A stretch of 64,000 nucleotides of DNA from Glaciecola sp. KUL10 (GTDB lineage: Bacteria; Pseudomonadota; Gammaproteobacteria; Enterobacterales; Alteromonadaceae), in NCBI RefSeq assembly GCF_003203515.1, contig NZ_BGNG01000004.1, positions 124,001 to 188,000 of the forward strand, given 5' to 3'. Below are positions 27,011 to 36,781 of this stretch, piece by piece; within the stretch, counting starts at the first letter, position 1; every line of letters starts with the position of its first letter. The notes beneath the pieces were generated by a model, which was not told the origin of the DNA, did no database searches, and saw only the letters and a program-made list of their open reading frames with translations. The position numbers were made by a program, and so were the translations under genes.

Positions 27011-30000
27011 TTAAAACTTTTCTTTTAACAACAACATCATATCATCGACTGATAATGAATTTGCGCTTTCATTACCAGCCAATACTTGGTCAGCCAAGTC
27101 ACGTTTTTGCTTGTGTAAGGCCATGATTTTTTCTTCAATTGTATTTTGAGTAATCATGCGATAAATCGTGACGGGTCTAAGTTGTCCGATTCGGTGCGCG
27201 CGATCAGAGGCTTGGTCTTCTACCGCAGGGTTCCACCACGGATCCATATGAATAACATAATCGGCGGCTGTCAGATTTAAACCAAAACCACCCGCTTTTA
27301 AGCTAATCAGAAATACATCACCTTGACCATTTTGAAACGCATTGACGCTGGATTTTCGGTCTTTTTGAGGCGTTGAACCGTCTAGGTATTGATAGTTAAT
27401 CTGCTTGCTTTCGATATGCGATTTGATGATTTGCAGATGTCCAACAAATTGGCTAAAGATTAACACCTTGTGATTGTTTGCAAGCAACTCGTTTAACAGC
27501 TCATCTAATGCCGCTAATTTGGCACTCGCCAATTCACTTTCTTCAAATACTAGCTTGGGATGACAGCAGGCTTGTCTGAGTTTGGTTAGCTCTGCGAGCA
27601 TTTTGATGCGTTGTTCAGCTTTATTTGACTGTAAGCCTGCTTGTTCAATTGCTTCAACTGCGTTTAGCCGCAATGCCTCATAAAAGGCTTGCTGTTTTGT
27701 GTCTAGGCTAATGTTTAAGCTAATCTCGGTTCGCGACGGTAACTCTTTGAGTACTTGGCTTTTCAAGCGACGTAACATAAACGGTTGAATCAGCGTTTTT
27801 AGGCCTTGCCTTGCTTGATTGGCGGCGAGTCGGTCTTCTTTTTCATTGTTAATTGGGTGAATAAAGCGTTCGGTAAATGCTCTCAGGTTACCTAGCAAGC
27901 CAGGGTTGATGATCCTAAACAGACTCCATAATTCAGTGAGGTCATTTTCAATAGGGGTGCCAGTGGTGATCATTTTAAAGTCAGCTTTTAGCTGATATGC
28001 GGCTTTTGTGCGTTTGCTTAATGGATTTTTAAGTGCTTGTGCTTCATCGGCGACTAGCGTTTGCCAATGTGTTTGTGCAAGCAACTCGCTTTCTCGTTGA
28101 AGCAAACCATAACTAACGATTAAACAGTCAAAGGCTTGTAGATTTTCCAGTAAGTCTGTGCGCGCTTCTGTGCCTGTTGCTTCATTAAATAGCTTTACCT
28201 TTAAGGTTGGCGCGAAGGTAGATATCTCCTGTTGCCAGTTAAAACACACTGACGTTGGCGCAAGGATCAAACTTGGGCCTTGCTCGGCTCTTGCCAAAAT
28301 AACCGCCATTGCTTGCAGCGTTTTTCCAAGCCCCATGTCATCGGCAAGACAAGCACCTGCGCCCCAATGTGCAAGTCGCATCGCCCAGTCAAACCCTGTT
28401 TTTTGGTAGTCTCTTAGTTCTGCTTTTAATGTAGAAGGTAACTTAGGTTCAATTTGATTGGCTTCTTGCATTAACTGGCGTTGCTTTTCCCATGCGTGAA
28501 TGGTCTTCATGCGCATGCCAGTGGTCGCTTGTTCGACATGCAAGCCAGCAAGAGGATGAAACTTATCATCTTCTAATGCGTGATTTAGGGTCGCTAATTG
28601 CTCTTTTAAACTGGTCGTTAATGCGAGTACTCGGTGTTCATCAAGCTCAATAAACCTGCCATTGCTTGTACTAATAAGCTTAAGTAACTCTCTGAGGCTA
28701 ATCACTTCATCATTATTGATTTGCAAGTGCCCAGTCATTTCAAACCACTCACTGCGTTTTGCGGTGGCAAGTTGCATATCAGCTGGACTAAGCGCTTTAC
28801 TCAAGTTAATTGACTTACCCGATGGCCATCTTAGTTTAAGTGGGAATGAATTGACGGCCTGTGCCGCTTGCAACTGTTCTAAAGTTTCAAGTGCCTGTTG
28901 CAAATCGGCTTGATGTAACTCGTTGCTTGCGGTTGCTAAAAAGTTGGGGCAGGCTTTATCTAGCGCATCTAGTAATTGCTGTTCGTTGACCAAATCTCGA
29001 TGCGTTGCTACCCGCTTTCCGTTAATTTGAGCCGTGAGACTGGCATTGCCAATACCTGGCGTAAATATCGCACCTTCTTCTCCGAAAGGCATAATGTGGC
29101 AATGAAAGCTTAAACCCGTTTCAAATGGTTTAATGTTGATGATCAGGTTGGGATCGCATTCGACGGTGGCGAGTCCTGTGTCTATTTCAGCAATATCTGA
29201 TTGAATATTTAATAAAGGCGCGATGGCCGAAATACCCTGAAGTGCACGTTGTTTAGCTTCAATGGGCACTAATAAACCTTCTTCTCCGAGCACTTTTGCT
29301 ACTTGAATATGTGATTTATTAAACACGCAAAGTTGATATTCGCGTGGTCCAGTTTCTATCACTCTGTAATGCGTGTCTTCTTTTGAAAACGCAGGACTGA
29401 TAGACAGACTCAAACACAAAAAAGTATCTTGCTCGCTGACGATGAGTTCAGGTTCAATTTTGCTGAGCTTTATCGGCGTTGATAAGTCATTGGCTAGATA
29501 TAAGTTATCGATATCGCAGGCGGCTTGTAAAGCGCTTAAGCCTGACAAACTGTATTCGTTCTTACCGTAATAATAAGCTTGTGTTTCTTGAATTGCTTGG
29601 CAGATTTTTTTGTCGGTCTCGCTTAGGTAACTCAGTTGCTCGTATTCTTCATACAAGCGTTTAAGCGCGATCACACGCCCCTTGCTCCATGCACTTTTAC
29701 TTTGTTTCTGTTCGCGTGCAACTAATTTGTCTTCGAAACTACGGTGATGAAGTTCCCAAATCAAACGTTGGGCAGATGGCTTCTGACTTGAGTTAGTTGG
29801 CAAATTTGCTTGGGGGGCTAGGGCCAATAATTTATCGAGTGCGTTTTCCCACGCCTCGCGTTTTTCAATCAGTTGGGTAATGTTGACGAGTGTGTTTTTT
29901 GACGAGGATTCTAACTTAGTTGTTAGAGGCGATTGCTGTCCAAAATCTGATGTCAGTATTTGCTCGCAGAACATAGCGATACAATGATGTTCAATTGATA

Positions 30001-31378
30001 AAAAGGCATCTTGAGTGTCGCTTGCAAGCTGTCGCATTTCATTGAGCTGTTCAAAGTCGAGCGTTGATTCTGTCCAAGTTGCGCGTAATAACTTAATAAA
30101 GCTAAGCAAATGATGCGTGAAGAAATCGACTTCATCGCTCATTTGTTGTTCGATATGGTATTTGAGATCTTCTGGGTTATCAAAAAATGCAGATGCTAGG
30201 GGTGATAGTGCTAAGCTGACTGTAAAGAAGTGGTCATAAACGTCTGGGTCTTTACCCTCAAGTTTGAGTTGTTGCAACGTGTGCTTTTTAACTTTATTGG
30301 CATCCAGTGTTTTGCCTTGCGCAAGTTTACTCGGATTGTCAGGGTCACTGTTTCTAATAAAGAGCTGTTTGGTATAAATCAGCAAGCAAAGCTTGTGAAT
30401 AAACCCCAGCGTGCCGCCTAAGTATTCGTTTCGTTTTTTGCTAATCTGCTTTTGGGCTTTTAGTGCATCTTCAAAGTGAATATAGGCTTTTTCGATATCA
30501 CCTGTTAAAAAGTGAAAAGTTGCTTTTAATTGCAGGCCATAACAACTTGTATCATAGGGGTTGTAAAGGGCTTCAAACTCATCAAGTTTAGCTTGATACA
30601 AATAGCACTCTAATAGGAGTTGTTTGCATAAGCTGTTTTCACCTTGTCCCTTTTTGATATGCACATCAACGACCTGCTGGAGCAGAGAGAGGGTGTAGGT
30701 GACATCAGAACTATCGTCTTTGGCATCTTCCATTTGCAGTCTTAACAAGGATGCAAACGCTGCGTACTGTACTTTGTGTGGCAGTGTGACAAAGTGCGTC
30801 AAATCAAAGGGTAAAAACAGCAGTTCAACCAGTATCTGTGTGCGATTGATATTCACCAAATGAGTGTTGGGATTTAACTGAAGTTGCCGCTCGAGCATGT
30901 CATATTCAGCAAAAAAGTGAAAATCACGTATAAATCGGGTTTCTTGCTCTTTAATTGCTTGGTAGTGATATGACTGAAGTCCGCCACTAATATGTTCAAC
31001 TGCCATTAAGATATTGTCGAGCTTGGCCATGCCTTTGGCTTCACCCAATACCTCTAAGTGTTCTAATTCATGCGTCAATGCGGTGCAGATTAGACGATTA
31101 ACGCGCAAGCCTTCACGCGTAATATCCAACATCGACTGTTTAACCAGTGTTTGTCGCTGTTGGCTGTCTAATTGATAGTGCTTAAACGTTTGTGTCAAAA
31201 AGCCAAAGTCGATAAGCGCTCTGATAAGCTTTTCAAAGCGTGCAATCCCGATCGGTTTATGTACGACTGACATAATGAGTAGACAAACTTGCTCGGCCTT
31301 GTCCAAAGACTTTACGCGCTTTATAAAGTGCGCGATATGTTTATTTGTATCGGCTTGGATAAGGTGAGAAAGGCTCAT
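27011..31378 (-). CDS. Very large SNF2-family helicase/ATPase
   Basis: A 1455-residue protein. The C-terminal 500 residues are a SNF2/RapA-type ATPase: DYQKTGFDWAMRL, Walker A ADDMGLGKTLQ, LAPTSVCFNW, DEAQ box ADEAQALKNP, TGTPIENDLTELWSL, then helicase C motifs KVLIFSQF, YLDGSTPQKDR, FLISLKAGGFGLNLTAADYVIHMDPWWNPAVEDQASDRAHRIGQ. The N-terminal 900 residues are mostly helical, with no domain I can name. SNF2 proteins remodel nucleic acid–protein complexes using ATP. It starts 11 bases after a small membrane protein gene. No defence-type partner (methylase, nuclease) is nearby. Confidence 0.9.
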   Translation of the reverse strand: MSLSHLIQADTNKHIAHFIKRVKSLDKAEQVCLLIMSVVHKPIGIARFEKLIRALIDFGFLTQTFKHYQLDSQQRQTLVKQSMLDITREGLRVNRLICTALTHELEHLEVLGEAKGMAKLDNILMAVEHISGGLQSYHYQAIKEQETRFIRDFHFFAEYDMLERQLQLNPNTHLVNINRTQILVELLFLPFDLTHFVTLPHKVQYAAFASLLRLQMEDAKDDSSDVTYTLSLLQQVVDVHIKKGQGENSLCKQLLLECYLYQAKLDEFEALYNPYDTSCYGLQLKATFHFLTGDIEKAYIHFEDALKAQKQISKKRNEYLGGTLGFIHKLCLLIYTKQLFIRNSDPDNPSKLAQGKTLDANKVKKHTLQQLKLEGKDPDVYDHFFTVSLALSPLASAFFDNPEDLKYHIEQQMSDEVDFFTHHLLSFIKLLRATWTESTLDFEQLNEMRQLASDTQDAFLSIEHHCIAMFCEQILTSDFGQQSPLTTKLESSSKNTLVNITQLIEKREAWENALDKLLALAPQANLPTNSSQKPSAQRLIWELHHRSFEDKLVAREQKQSKSAWSKGRVIALKRLYEEYEQLSYLSETDKKICQAIQETQAYYYGKNEYSLSGLSALQAACDIDNLYLANDLSTPIKLSKIEPELIVSEQDTFLCLSLSISPAFSKEDTHYRVIETGPREYQLCVFNKSHIQVAKVLGEEGLLVPIEAKQRALQGISAIAPLLNIQSDIAEIDTGLATVECDPNLIINIKPFETGLSFHCHIMPFGEEGAIFTPGIGNASLTAQINGKRVATHRDLVNEQQLLDALDKACPNFLATASNELHQADLQQALETLEQLQAAQAVNSFPLKLRWPSGKSINLSKALSPADMQLATAKRSEWFEMTGHLQINNDEVISLRELLKLISTSNGRFIELDEHRVLALTTSLKEQLATLNHALEDDKFHPLAGLHVEQATTGMRMKTIHAWEKQRQLMQEANQIEPKLPSTLKAELRDYQKTGFDWAMRLAHWGAGACLADDMGLGKTLQAMAVILARAEQGPSLILAPTSVCFNWQQEISTFAPTLKVKLFNEATGTEARTDLLENLQAFDCLIVSYGLLQRESELLAQTHWQTLVADEAQALKNPLSKRTKAAYQLKADFKMITTGTPIENDLTELWSLFRIINPGLLGNLRAFTERFIHPINNEKEDRLAANQARQGLKTLIQPFMLRRLKSQVLKELPSRTEISLNISLDTKQQAFYEALRLNAVEAIEQAGLQSNKAEQRIKMLAELTKLRQACCHPKLVFEESELASAKLAALDELLNELLANNHKVLIFSQFVGHLQIIKSHIESKQINYQYLDGSTPQKDRKSSVNAFQNGQGDVFLISLKAGGFGLNLTAADYVIHMDPWWNPAVEDQASDRAHRIGQLRPVTIYRMITQNTIEEKIMALHKQKRDLADQVLAGNESANSLSVDDMMLLLKEKF

Positions 31379-31389
31379 TGAATTTGGAC

Positions 31390-31854
31390 TTACTCGATAA
31401 TTTCGACGTGAGGCAGGTAGGTCTTGATATAACGATGCATCGAACTGATAAAGCCTTTATCAAAATAGAAATTGGGTACTTTTCCATCGATATGATTGTA
31501 AGGCAGTGAAACGTGTCCATAATCTTTAAAGTTGTTAATACTGATTCTCGTGACGTTTTCTAAAGGGAGTTTGTGTTTGATAAATTTTAGTTCGGTATCT
31601 AGTGCTTGAAAATAATTAAATGGGTCTGGGGTGTATGCTTCACGCCCGATAGTGTTTGGCACTGGCTTTTGAAAAAAAGTCAAAATTGACAGAAAAAAAA
31701 GTGCAACAAAGCCTGAAAAATAATTACTTTCGGAAAGTATATAAACATCGTAGAAAAATAAGGCTAAGGAAAAAAATCCCAACAGAAGGTACAATTTTTG
31801 CCCTTTTGTTCGGGTGTTTAAAAATTCCTTTAGATTATCCGCCTTGGTCATCAT
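31390..31854 (-). CDS. Small two-TM protein, function unknown
   Basis: A 154-residue protein with two membrane helices at about residues 19–39 and 46–61 (LLLGFFSLALFFYDVYIL; FSGFVALFFLSILTFF) and a roughly 85-residue soluble C-terminus. Two Met codons in a row (31854, 31851) can start it. It lies 11 bases upstream of the SNF2 gene on the same strand and is probably cotranscribed with it. I do not recognise a family. Confidence 0.7.
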   Translation of the reverse strand: MMTKADNLKEFLNTRTKGQKLYLLLGFFSLALFFYDVYILSESNYFSGFVALFFLSILTFFQKPVPNTIGREAYTPDPFNYFQALDTELKFIKHKLPLENVTRISINNFKDYGHVSLPYNHIDGKVPNFYFDKGFISSMHRYIKTYLPHVEIIE

Positions 31855-32186
31855 GCATTCCTTGGTTTACTGCTACTTTGCGTTTTTTGATATCAACACG
31901 GTTCAATAATATCAAAGTATTAAACTGCGGTGAAATTACTTACGCAAAAACGCGGTTACTACGAAGAGTCGTCATTACCACGAAAATGGTAACCTCCTTG
32001 GAACCCAACATTATCAGCAACAAAGAAACATCATTACCATCAACAAAATAAAATGTCCTTAAAGAGCAAAATAATTCATCAAAATCGCCACCTTATTTGA
32101 TTGCTAGTTCCACACTTTGAGCCTATATTTCGCGCAAATTTCACCCTTGTTTTATTGGTATAAAACAGGATTTGGACGCGACAAAA
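31855..32186. other. Divergent intergenic region, 332 bases, no gene seen
   Basis: Separates the small membrane protein gene from the RimK-like operon and should hold both promoters. A short hairpin TTACCA (31975–31980)/TGGTAA (31987–31992) is visible, without a T-run. I found no tRNA, riboswitch or convincing small ORF. Confidence 0.5.
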
Positions 32187-33644
32187 ATGAACACTTTGAT
32201 TGTTGTAGATAGCATTGATGAAATGCCAGATGTTGATTTGCCAGCGACGGTAATTGACTTTGAAACCTATCTTGCTGATTACCCTAAATTAGGGGAGCGG
32301 AAGACGCGTGTTATTAACTTATGCGAAAGCAGCAAGTACTTGAGCAAGGGGTACTATTGTTCTTTACTAGCAGAAGCAAGGCAGCACAAAGTCTTACCTA
32401 GCGTGAATACAATTAATGACTTGATCATTGAAAGCGACGACCAGTCTTTGCAAGTGGCTACTTTGACTCTGCCTAAATCATTGAGTGATCAAGTAATAGA
32501 GGGTGCGAGCTGTGAGGTATTCTTTGGTCTTACCTTTGATGGTGCGTTCAAAGGCATTGCAAAATTTGCTTTTGAACACTTTGCGTCTCCTTGTCTGCAG
32601 ATCCTTGTTCACAAGCAAGCTAATGCAAGCACGTTGATCGTGAAGCCTCTAGATTGGCGGGATGTAACTGCTAAAGCGCGCGACTTTTTTGGCAAAGCCT
32701 TACAAAGTCATATTCAAAAAACATGGATAAAACGTACGATGAAAAAGTCTACGCGTTGGGACATGGCTATTTTGTGTAACGATTCGGAAGCGACGCCACC
32801 TAGCGATAAAAAAGCCATTAAACACTTTGTACAGGCCGCGAAAAAAGTGGGGATCAATGCGCAAGTTATCGACAGCAACCAAGCCGCTAACATTAGCCAT
32901 TTTGATGCTCTATTTATTCGCGAGACTACAGCGATCAATCATCCTACTTATCACTTGGCCCGCAAAGCTGAGCGAGAAGGTTTAGTGGTGATTGACGATG
33001 CAAATAGCATTTTAAAGTGCTGTAACAAGGTGTTTTTGCAAGACGCGTTTAGCTATCACAAAGTCCCTGTTCCTAAAAGTGACTTTGTTTATGAAAGCTC
33101 GCTTGAAACCTGTGTGTCGTTGTCTGAAAAGTTTGGCTTTCCGATGGTGTTAAAGCTACCAGAAAGCTCTTTTTCTTTGGGGGTGTATAAGGTCAATGAC
33201 CTTGATGAACTGCAAACTCGCTTGAATGAAATGCTTGCTCAATCAGCCTTGGTATTGGTTCAAGAGTACATTTTTACTGAATTTGACTGGCGCATTGGTG
33301 TGCTTAACGGAAAACCAATTTATGCCTGTCGTTACTTTATGGCGCGAGGGCATTGGCAAATCTATAACCACGCCTCTAGTAAAGACAGTTCGGGTGGGTT
33401 TGATACCTTGCCGACTTTTGAAGTGCCTAAATCTGTTTTAGATGCGGCTATCAAGGCGAGTGGGATCATAGGCAAGGGCTTATATGGGGTTGATATTAAA
33501 CAGGCCAACGGCAAGGTTTACGTCATCGAGGTCAATGATAACCCCAGTATTGAGTCAAAAATTGAAGACAAATATTTAGGTAAAGAGCTTTATATGATCA
33601 TTATGCAGGAGTTTGTTAATCGCCTTGAAGCGAGGATTCGATAG
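32187..33644 (+). CDS. RimK-like ATP-grasp ligase with RimK-like N-terminal domain
   Basis: A 485-residue protein of the long RimK-like ATP-grasp family. The N-terminal half (INLCESSKYLSKGYYCSLLAEARQHKVLP) is the extra domain of this subgroup. The C-terminal 250 residues hold the ATP-grasp fold: VFLQDAFSYHKVPVPKSDF, FPMVLKLPESSFSLGVYKV, LVQEYIFTEFDWRIGVLNG and the metal-binding EVNDNPS near the C-terminus. Such enzymes join an amino acid or peptide to a carboxylate using ATP; being about 180 residues longer than RimK itself, it need not act on ribosomal protein S6. The frame opens at a TTG (32172), but the ATG at 32187 is preferred. Its stop touches the next gene's start. Confidence 0.88.
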   Translation: MNTLIVVDSIDEMPDVDLPATVIDFETYLADYPKLGERKTRVINLCESSKYLSKGYYCSLLAEARQHKVLPSVNTINDLIIESDDQSLQVATLTLPKSLSDQVIEGASCEVFFGLTFDGAFKGIAKFAFEHFASPCLQILVHKQANASTLIVKPLDWRDVTAKARDFFGKALQSHIQKTWIKRTMKKSTRWDMAILCNDSEATPPSDKKAIKHFVQAAKKVGINAQVIDSNQAANISHFDALFIRETTAINHPTYHLARKAEREGLVVIDDANSILKCCNKVFLQDAFSYHKVPVPKSDFVYESSLETCVSLSEKFGFPMVLKLPESSFSLGVYKVNDLDELQTRLNEMLAQSALVLVQEYIFTEFDWRIGVLNGKPIYACRYFMARGHWQIYNHASSKDSSGGFDTLPTFEVPKSVLDAAIKASGIIGKGLYGVDIKQANGKVYVIEVNDNPSIESKIEDKYLGKELYMIIMQEFVNRLEARIR

Positions 33645-34850
33645 GTGACTGCTAGCTTAGCGGAGCGCGTTGACAGCATGAATTCGGACGCTGTGGAATA
33701 TCGCCTTGCCAATTTGTCGGACATCGCATCGCTTGTTGCGCTTGAAACTAAGTGTTTTGAAAGTGACCGCTTGTCAAAGCGTCGATTCAAGCATTGGGTG
33801 CAAGCTAGTAACGGCATTTTTGTGATTGCGCAAAGTCATGAATTTATTTGCGGCTATGGTTTGGTGATATTGCGAAAAGCAACGCGCTCAGCACGTTTAT
33901 ACTCCTTAGCTATTGATAGCGAATATCGTGGTCAAGGTATTGCCAGTGACTTGCTTGCACATTTAGAACAGCTAGCGCTTTCAAAGCAAAGGCTTTTTAT
34001 GCGCTTAGAAGTTGCTGAAACCAACATGACAGCGATTGCCCTTTACAAGCGTTTGGGATACCGACAATTTGGCATTTACAAGCACTATTACCAAGATGGA
34101 ACCCATGCATTAAGGCTTCAAAAATCATTACATCCAGATGCTGTCCAAGCTCGCTTGCCTGCATACCCTTGGTATCAGCAATCTACTGATTTTAGCTGTG
34201 GCCCTGCAGCTTTAATGATGGCGCTTAAATCTTTAGAGCCATCATTAAAGTGTTCGGTCGAACAAGAATTAGATATATGGCGGCAGGCAAACACGGTTTT
34301 TATGACCTCTGGGCACGCAGGTTGCCATCCAGTTGGTTTGGCCTTGGCGGCCAAAGAGCTGGGTGTTGAAGCGGAGGTTTTCGTAAACCAAACATCTGAT
34401 TTATTTATTGACGGTGTGCGCAGCGGGCATAAAAAGTCGATTTTACAAGTTGTCGATAATCAGTTTTTTGAGCGCGCCAAGCAATATCAAATCGAGGTGC
34501 ACAATCGCGAGTATCAACTGGAAGATATCGCTGATGCATTGGCAAATGGACATGCGGTTATTTGCTTAATTAGCACTTACCAGTTTGATCACAAAAAAGC
34601 ACCTCATTGGGTCGCAATTACCCATATTGACCAGACGTTTTTATATTTTCATGACCCTGATGCGAGTTTTGAGGGCATAAGCGCTGATTCATCATTGTTG
34701 GAAGAACAAAGCTTGTACCAAACTAGTGAGTTGGACTATCAACACGTGCCGATTATAAAAGAAGACTTTGCCAAACTTTCTATTTTCGGAAAGAGCAAAT
34801 TAAAAACATGCCTTGTGATTAAGCGCATGGCATTAGAAAAGGAGCTGTAA
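33645..34850 (+). CDS. GNAT acetyltransferase fused to a peptidase-C39-like domain
   Basis: A 401-residue fusion. Residues about 18–160 are a GNAT domain (LYSLAIDSEYRGQGIASDLL acetyl-CoA loop; ETNMTAIALYKRLGYRQFG). Residues about 170–395 are a C39-like, papain-fold domain with the catalytic Cys in STDFSCGPAALMMAL, the His in PHWVAITHID and the Asp in FHDPDA. The pair is known from families next to RimK-like ligases. A ligase and a peptidase on the same operon suggest making and trimming of a peptide or peptide tag, with N-acetylation; the target is unknown. GTG start directly after the RimK-like stop, with GAGG upstream; an ATG at 33678 is an alternative. Confidence 0.88.
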   Translation: MTASLAERVDSMNSDAVEYRLANLSDIASLVALETKCFESDRLSKRRFKHWVQASNGIFVIAQSHEFICGYGLVILRKATRSARLYSLAIDSEYRGQGIASDLLAHLEQLALSKQRLFMRLEVAETNMTAIALYKRLGYRQFGIYKHYYQDGTHALRLQKSLHPDAVQARLPAYPWYQQSTDFSCGPAALMMALKSLEPSLKCSVEQELDIWRQANTVFMTSGHAGCHPVGLALAAKELGVEAEVFVNQTSDLFIDGVRSGHKKSILQVVDNQFFERAKQYQIEVHNREYQLEDIADALANGHAVICLISTYQFDHKKAPHWVAITHIDQTFLYFHDPDASFEGISADSSLLEEQSLYQTSELDYQHVPIIKEDFAKLSIFGKSKLKTCLVIKRMALEKEL

Positions 34851-34851
34851 A

Positions 34852-35658
34852 ATGAGTTTCTTCGACAAGCAAATCGCCATTATCGATTTTGCCGATAAAT
34901 TAGATTTAAAACGTGTGCAAAAGCAGTTTGCAAGACGCTATATGGTTCAGCAATACAGAGATGCTTTGCACATCGATATGCCAAAAGGCCAAATGTTTGC
35001 TTTTAACTATGGTGTTGTCGTGTTTTGGGGTGTTAACCCCGATAAAAAGGCAGAGTACTTAAAAGAACTCAAAACATTAGCGCTTAAAGTACATGATGAT
35101 CAGATTGATACTTACGAATTTCAAAAAGCTGAAACATCAAGTGCCCAAATCCTTGTCGTTAATGACACGCTAAGCATACCCGATTATCAAACCAATACTT
35201 TATTGGCCTTGAGTCATGCATTTGCACAATCTGCAAAGCTTCAGCACTATGAAGAGATTGCCGAAAAAACGATTAGCAGCAACCAGCATCTCACAAAGAT
35301 GCTAGCCAAGACAGGCAAAATAGCGCTTAACAGAAAACAGTTGGCAATGTTACGGGGAGAGTTGTTTCAAACAAAAACCGATATTCTGTTGCACTACAAC
35401 TTACTAGATACACCTGAATATTTTTGGGATTTTCCAGCATTTGAACATTTGTATACAGCACTAGGTAAGTACCTTGAACTAAACCCGAGAATCGAAATTT
35501 TGAACTTGAAATTGCAGACCATTCAAGACCTATTTGACATGCTGGCGGCTGAGCAGAATCACAAACATTCTTCATTTTTGGAGTGGATCATCATTATTTT
35601 GATTGCGATCGAAATTGTTATTTTCTTTGGGGAATATTTTGGGGTGATTACTCACTAA
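34852..35658 (+). CDS. RMD1/DUF155 family protein with C-terminal membrane anchor
   Basis: A 268-residue member of the RMD1/Sif2/RMND1 (DUF155) family. Typical features are FNYGVVVFWGVNP, the later acidic DTPEYFWDFPAFEHLY, and LNPRIEILNLKLQTIQDLFDMLA just before a C-terminal TM anchor (EWIIIILIAIEIVIFF). Human RMND1 supports mitochondrial translation; bacterial roles are unclear. AGGAG overlaps the previous stop, so translation is coupled to the GNAT-C39 gene. Its conserved place behind the ligase and peptidase suggests a membrane-bound partner of that system. Confidence 0.88.
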   Translation: MSFFDKQIAIIDFADKLDLKRVQKQFARRYMVQQYRDALHIDMPKGQMFAFNYGVVVFWGVNPDKKAEYLKELKTLALKVHDDQIDTYEFQKAETSSAQILVVNDTLSIPDYQTNTLLALSHAFAQSAKLQHYEEIAEKTISSNQHLTKMLAKTGKIALNRKQLAMLRGELFQTKTDILLHYNLLDTPEYFWDFPAFEHLYTALGKYLELNPRIEILNLKLQTIQDLFDMLAAEQNHKHSSFLEWIIIILIAIEIVIFFGEYFGVITH

Positions 35659-35759
35659 CTGAGTTTTAATTAAGCATTGATATAGCGATTGTTAGAATGG
35701 TCTAATTCGCTGAATAATATGTATAAATTCTAATTAATTGTGGTGAATAAGTGGCTTTC

Positions 35760-36705
35760 ATGTCAAACAAACCAACTACACTTTGTGTGGTTATCACTAT
35801 TCTAGCGATGTGCTACGCACGTGCATCGCTAGCCCAAAACGATGTATTTACGCAGCGTTTAGATTTACAAACTCGCGTTGACGATCGTTCTTCTCGAGAT
35901 GTTCGATATCAATACCGTGTCAGGCATTATGCACAATACAAGTTTGATTCACTTTGGAGCGTCAATACCTTCGCGGTTACTGGCGATGACTTTGGTTCAA
36001 GTCACAACACTTTGGATGATGGTGCTGCCGATTACTTTTATCTGCGCAGATTATATTTGCGTCGTGAGACAGACAACGGCAAGACTGAAATAGGGATTAT
36101 CCCCACTTATAAAGGACGAGTATCTTCTTCTGGTTTATCGAAAGATGGCTGGATCAAGGGCTTAAGGCAGGTAAGTAATTTGCAAAATGGACGGATAGAA
36201 CTAACTGGTGCTTGGTCAGCTCAAATCAGTCAATGCCAAAAGCGCTTTAGATTTGCCAAGTAAGGCGGATTACTTTGAACTTGAATATTCAGGTGATTTA
36301 TCGGAAAAATGGAGCTTTGAAGTCAGCGCAGAACGCATGACTCAATCCAATTTTTTACGAAGTGAGTTGCGGCATCAATGGTCAGAAAACAGCACATTAT
36401 TTGCTGAAATCGTCACAAAGCTCGACAGTGGACGACTCAAAACTGTAATGGGTGCAGAAGGAGAGTGGACTATCAGCAAATACCCTTTGGAGTATTTTGC
36501 ACACTTCTCCTACGTATCTGATGGATTTGGGCCGCGGGCTGAACTAACCGAAGACTTCTTGGGCACTGGCCCCGGTTTTTCTGGTGAACTCAGTGGAACC
36601 CTAATGCCGAGTATCTTGGGCGAGCAAACAAACTGGTTTGTTCGTTACGATGCGATTGAAGATAGAACGCGTTTGTTAGCAGGATTGAGTTGGTCATGGC
36701 GATGA
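35760..36705 (+). pseudogene. Frameshifted outer-membrane beta-barrel-like protein
   Basis: Two overlapping frames make one protein of about 315 residues. The first (from ATG 35760; in-frame GTG at 35751) has a signal peptide (VVITILAMCYARASLAQ) and barrel-like strands (QRLDLQTRVDDR, YFYLRRLYLRRE) and runs into a short tail after GRIELTGAW. The second carries on with LGQLKSVNAKSALDLPSKADYFELEYSG and alternating strands to a final LAGLSWSWR. Skipping one base near 36205–36212 joins them cleanly. Cause: an extra base in the genome, or a sequencing error. It follows the RMD1 gene by about 100 bases on the same strand and may be the operon's last member. Confidence 0.72.
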
Positions 36706-36781
36706 GTGATATCTAAATTTGACAACAAACCTTGTGCAAACCACTATCACAAACAATTAACCCTTGAGTGTATTTTAATAA

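Noticed and set aside
27011-31378. SNF2 protein as part of an antiphage system
   Set aside because: No methylase, nuclease, PLD or other partner gene lies within 10 kb, and its only operon partner is a small membrane protein.
32187-33644. Ribosomal protein S6 modification enzyme RimK
   Set aside because: The protein is about 180 residues longer than RimK, with an additional N-terminal domain, and its neighbours are a peptidase fusion and RMD1.
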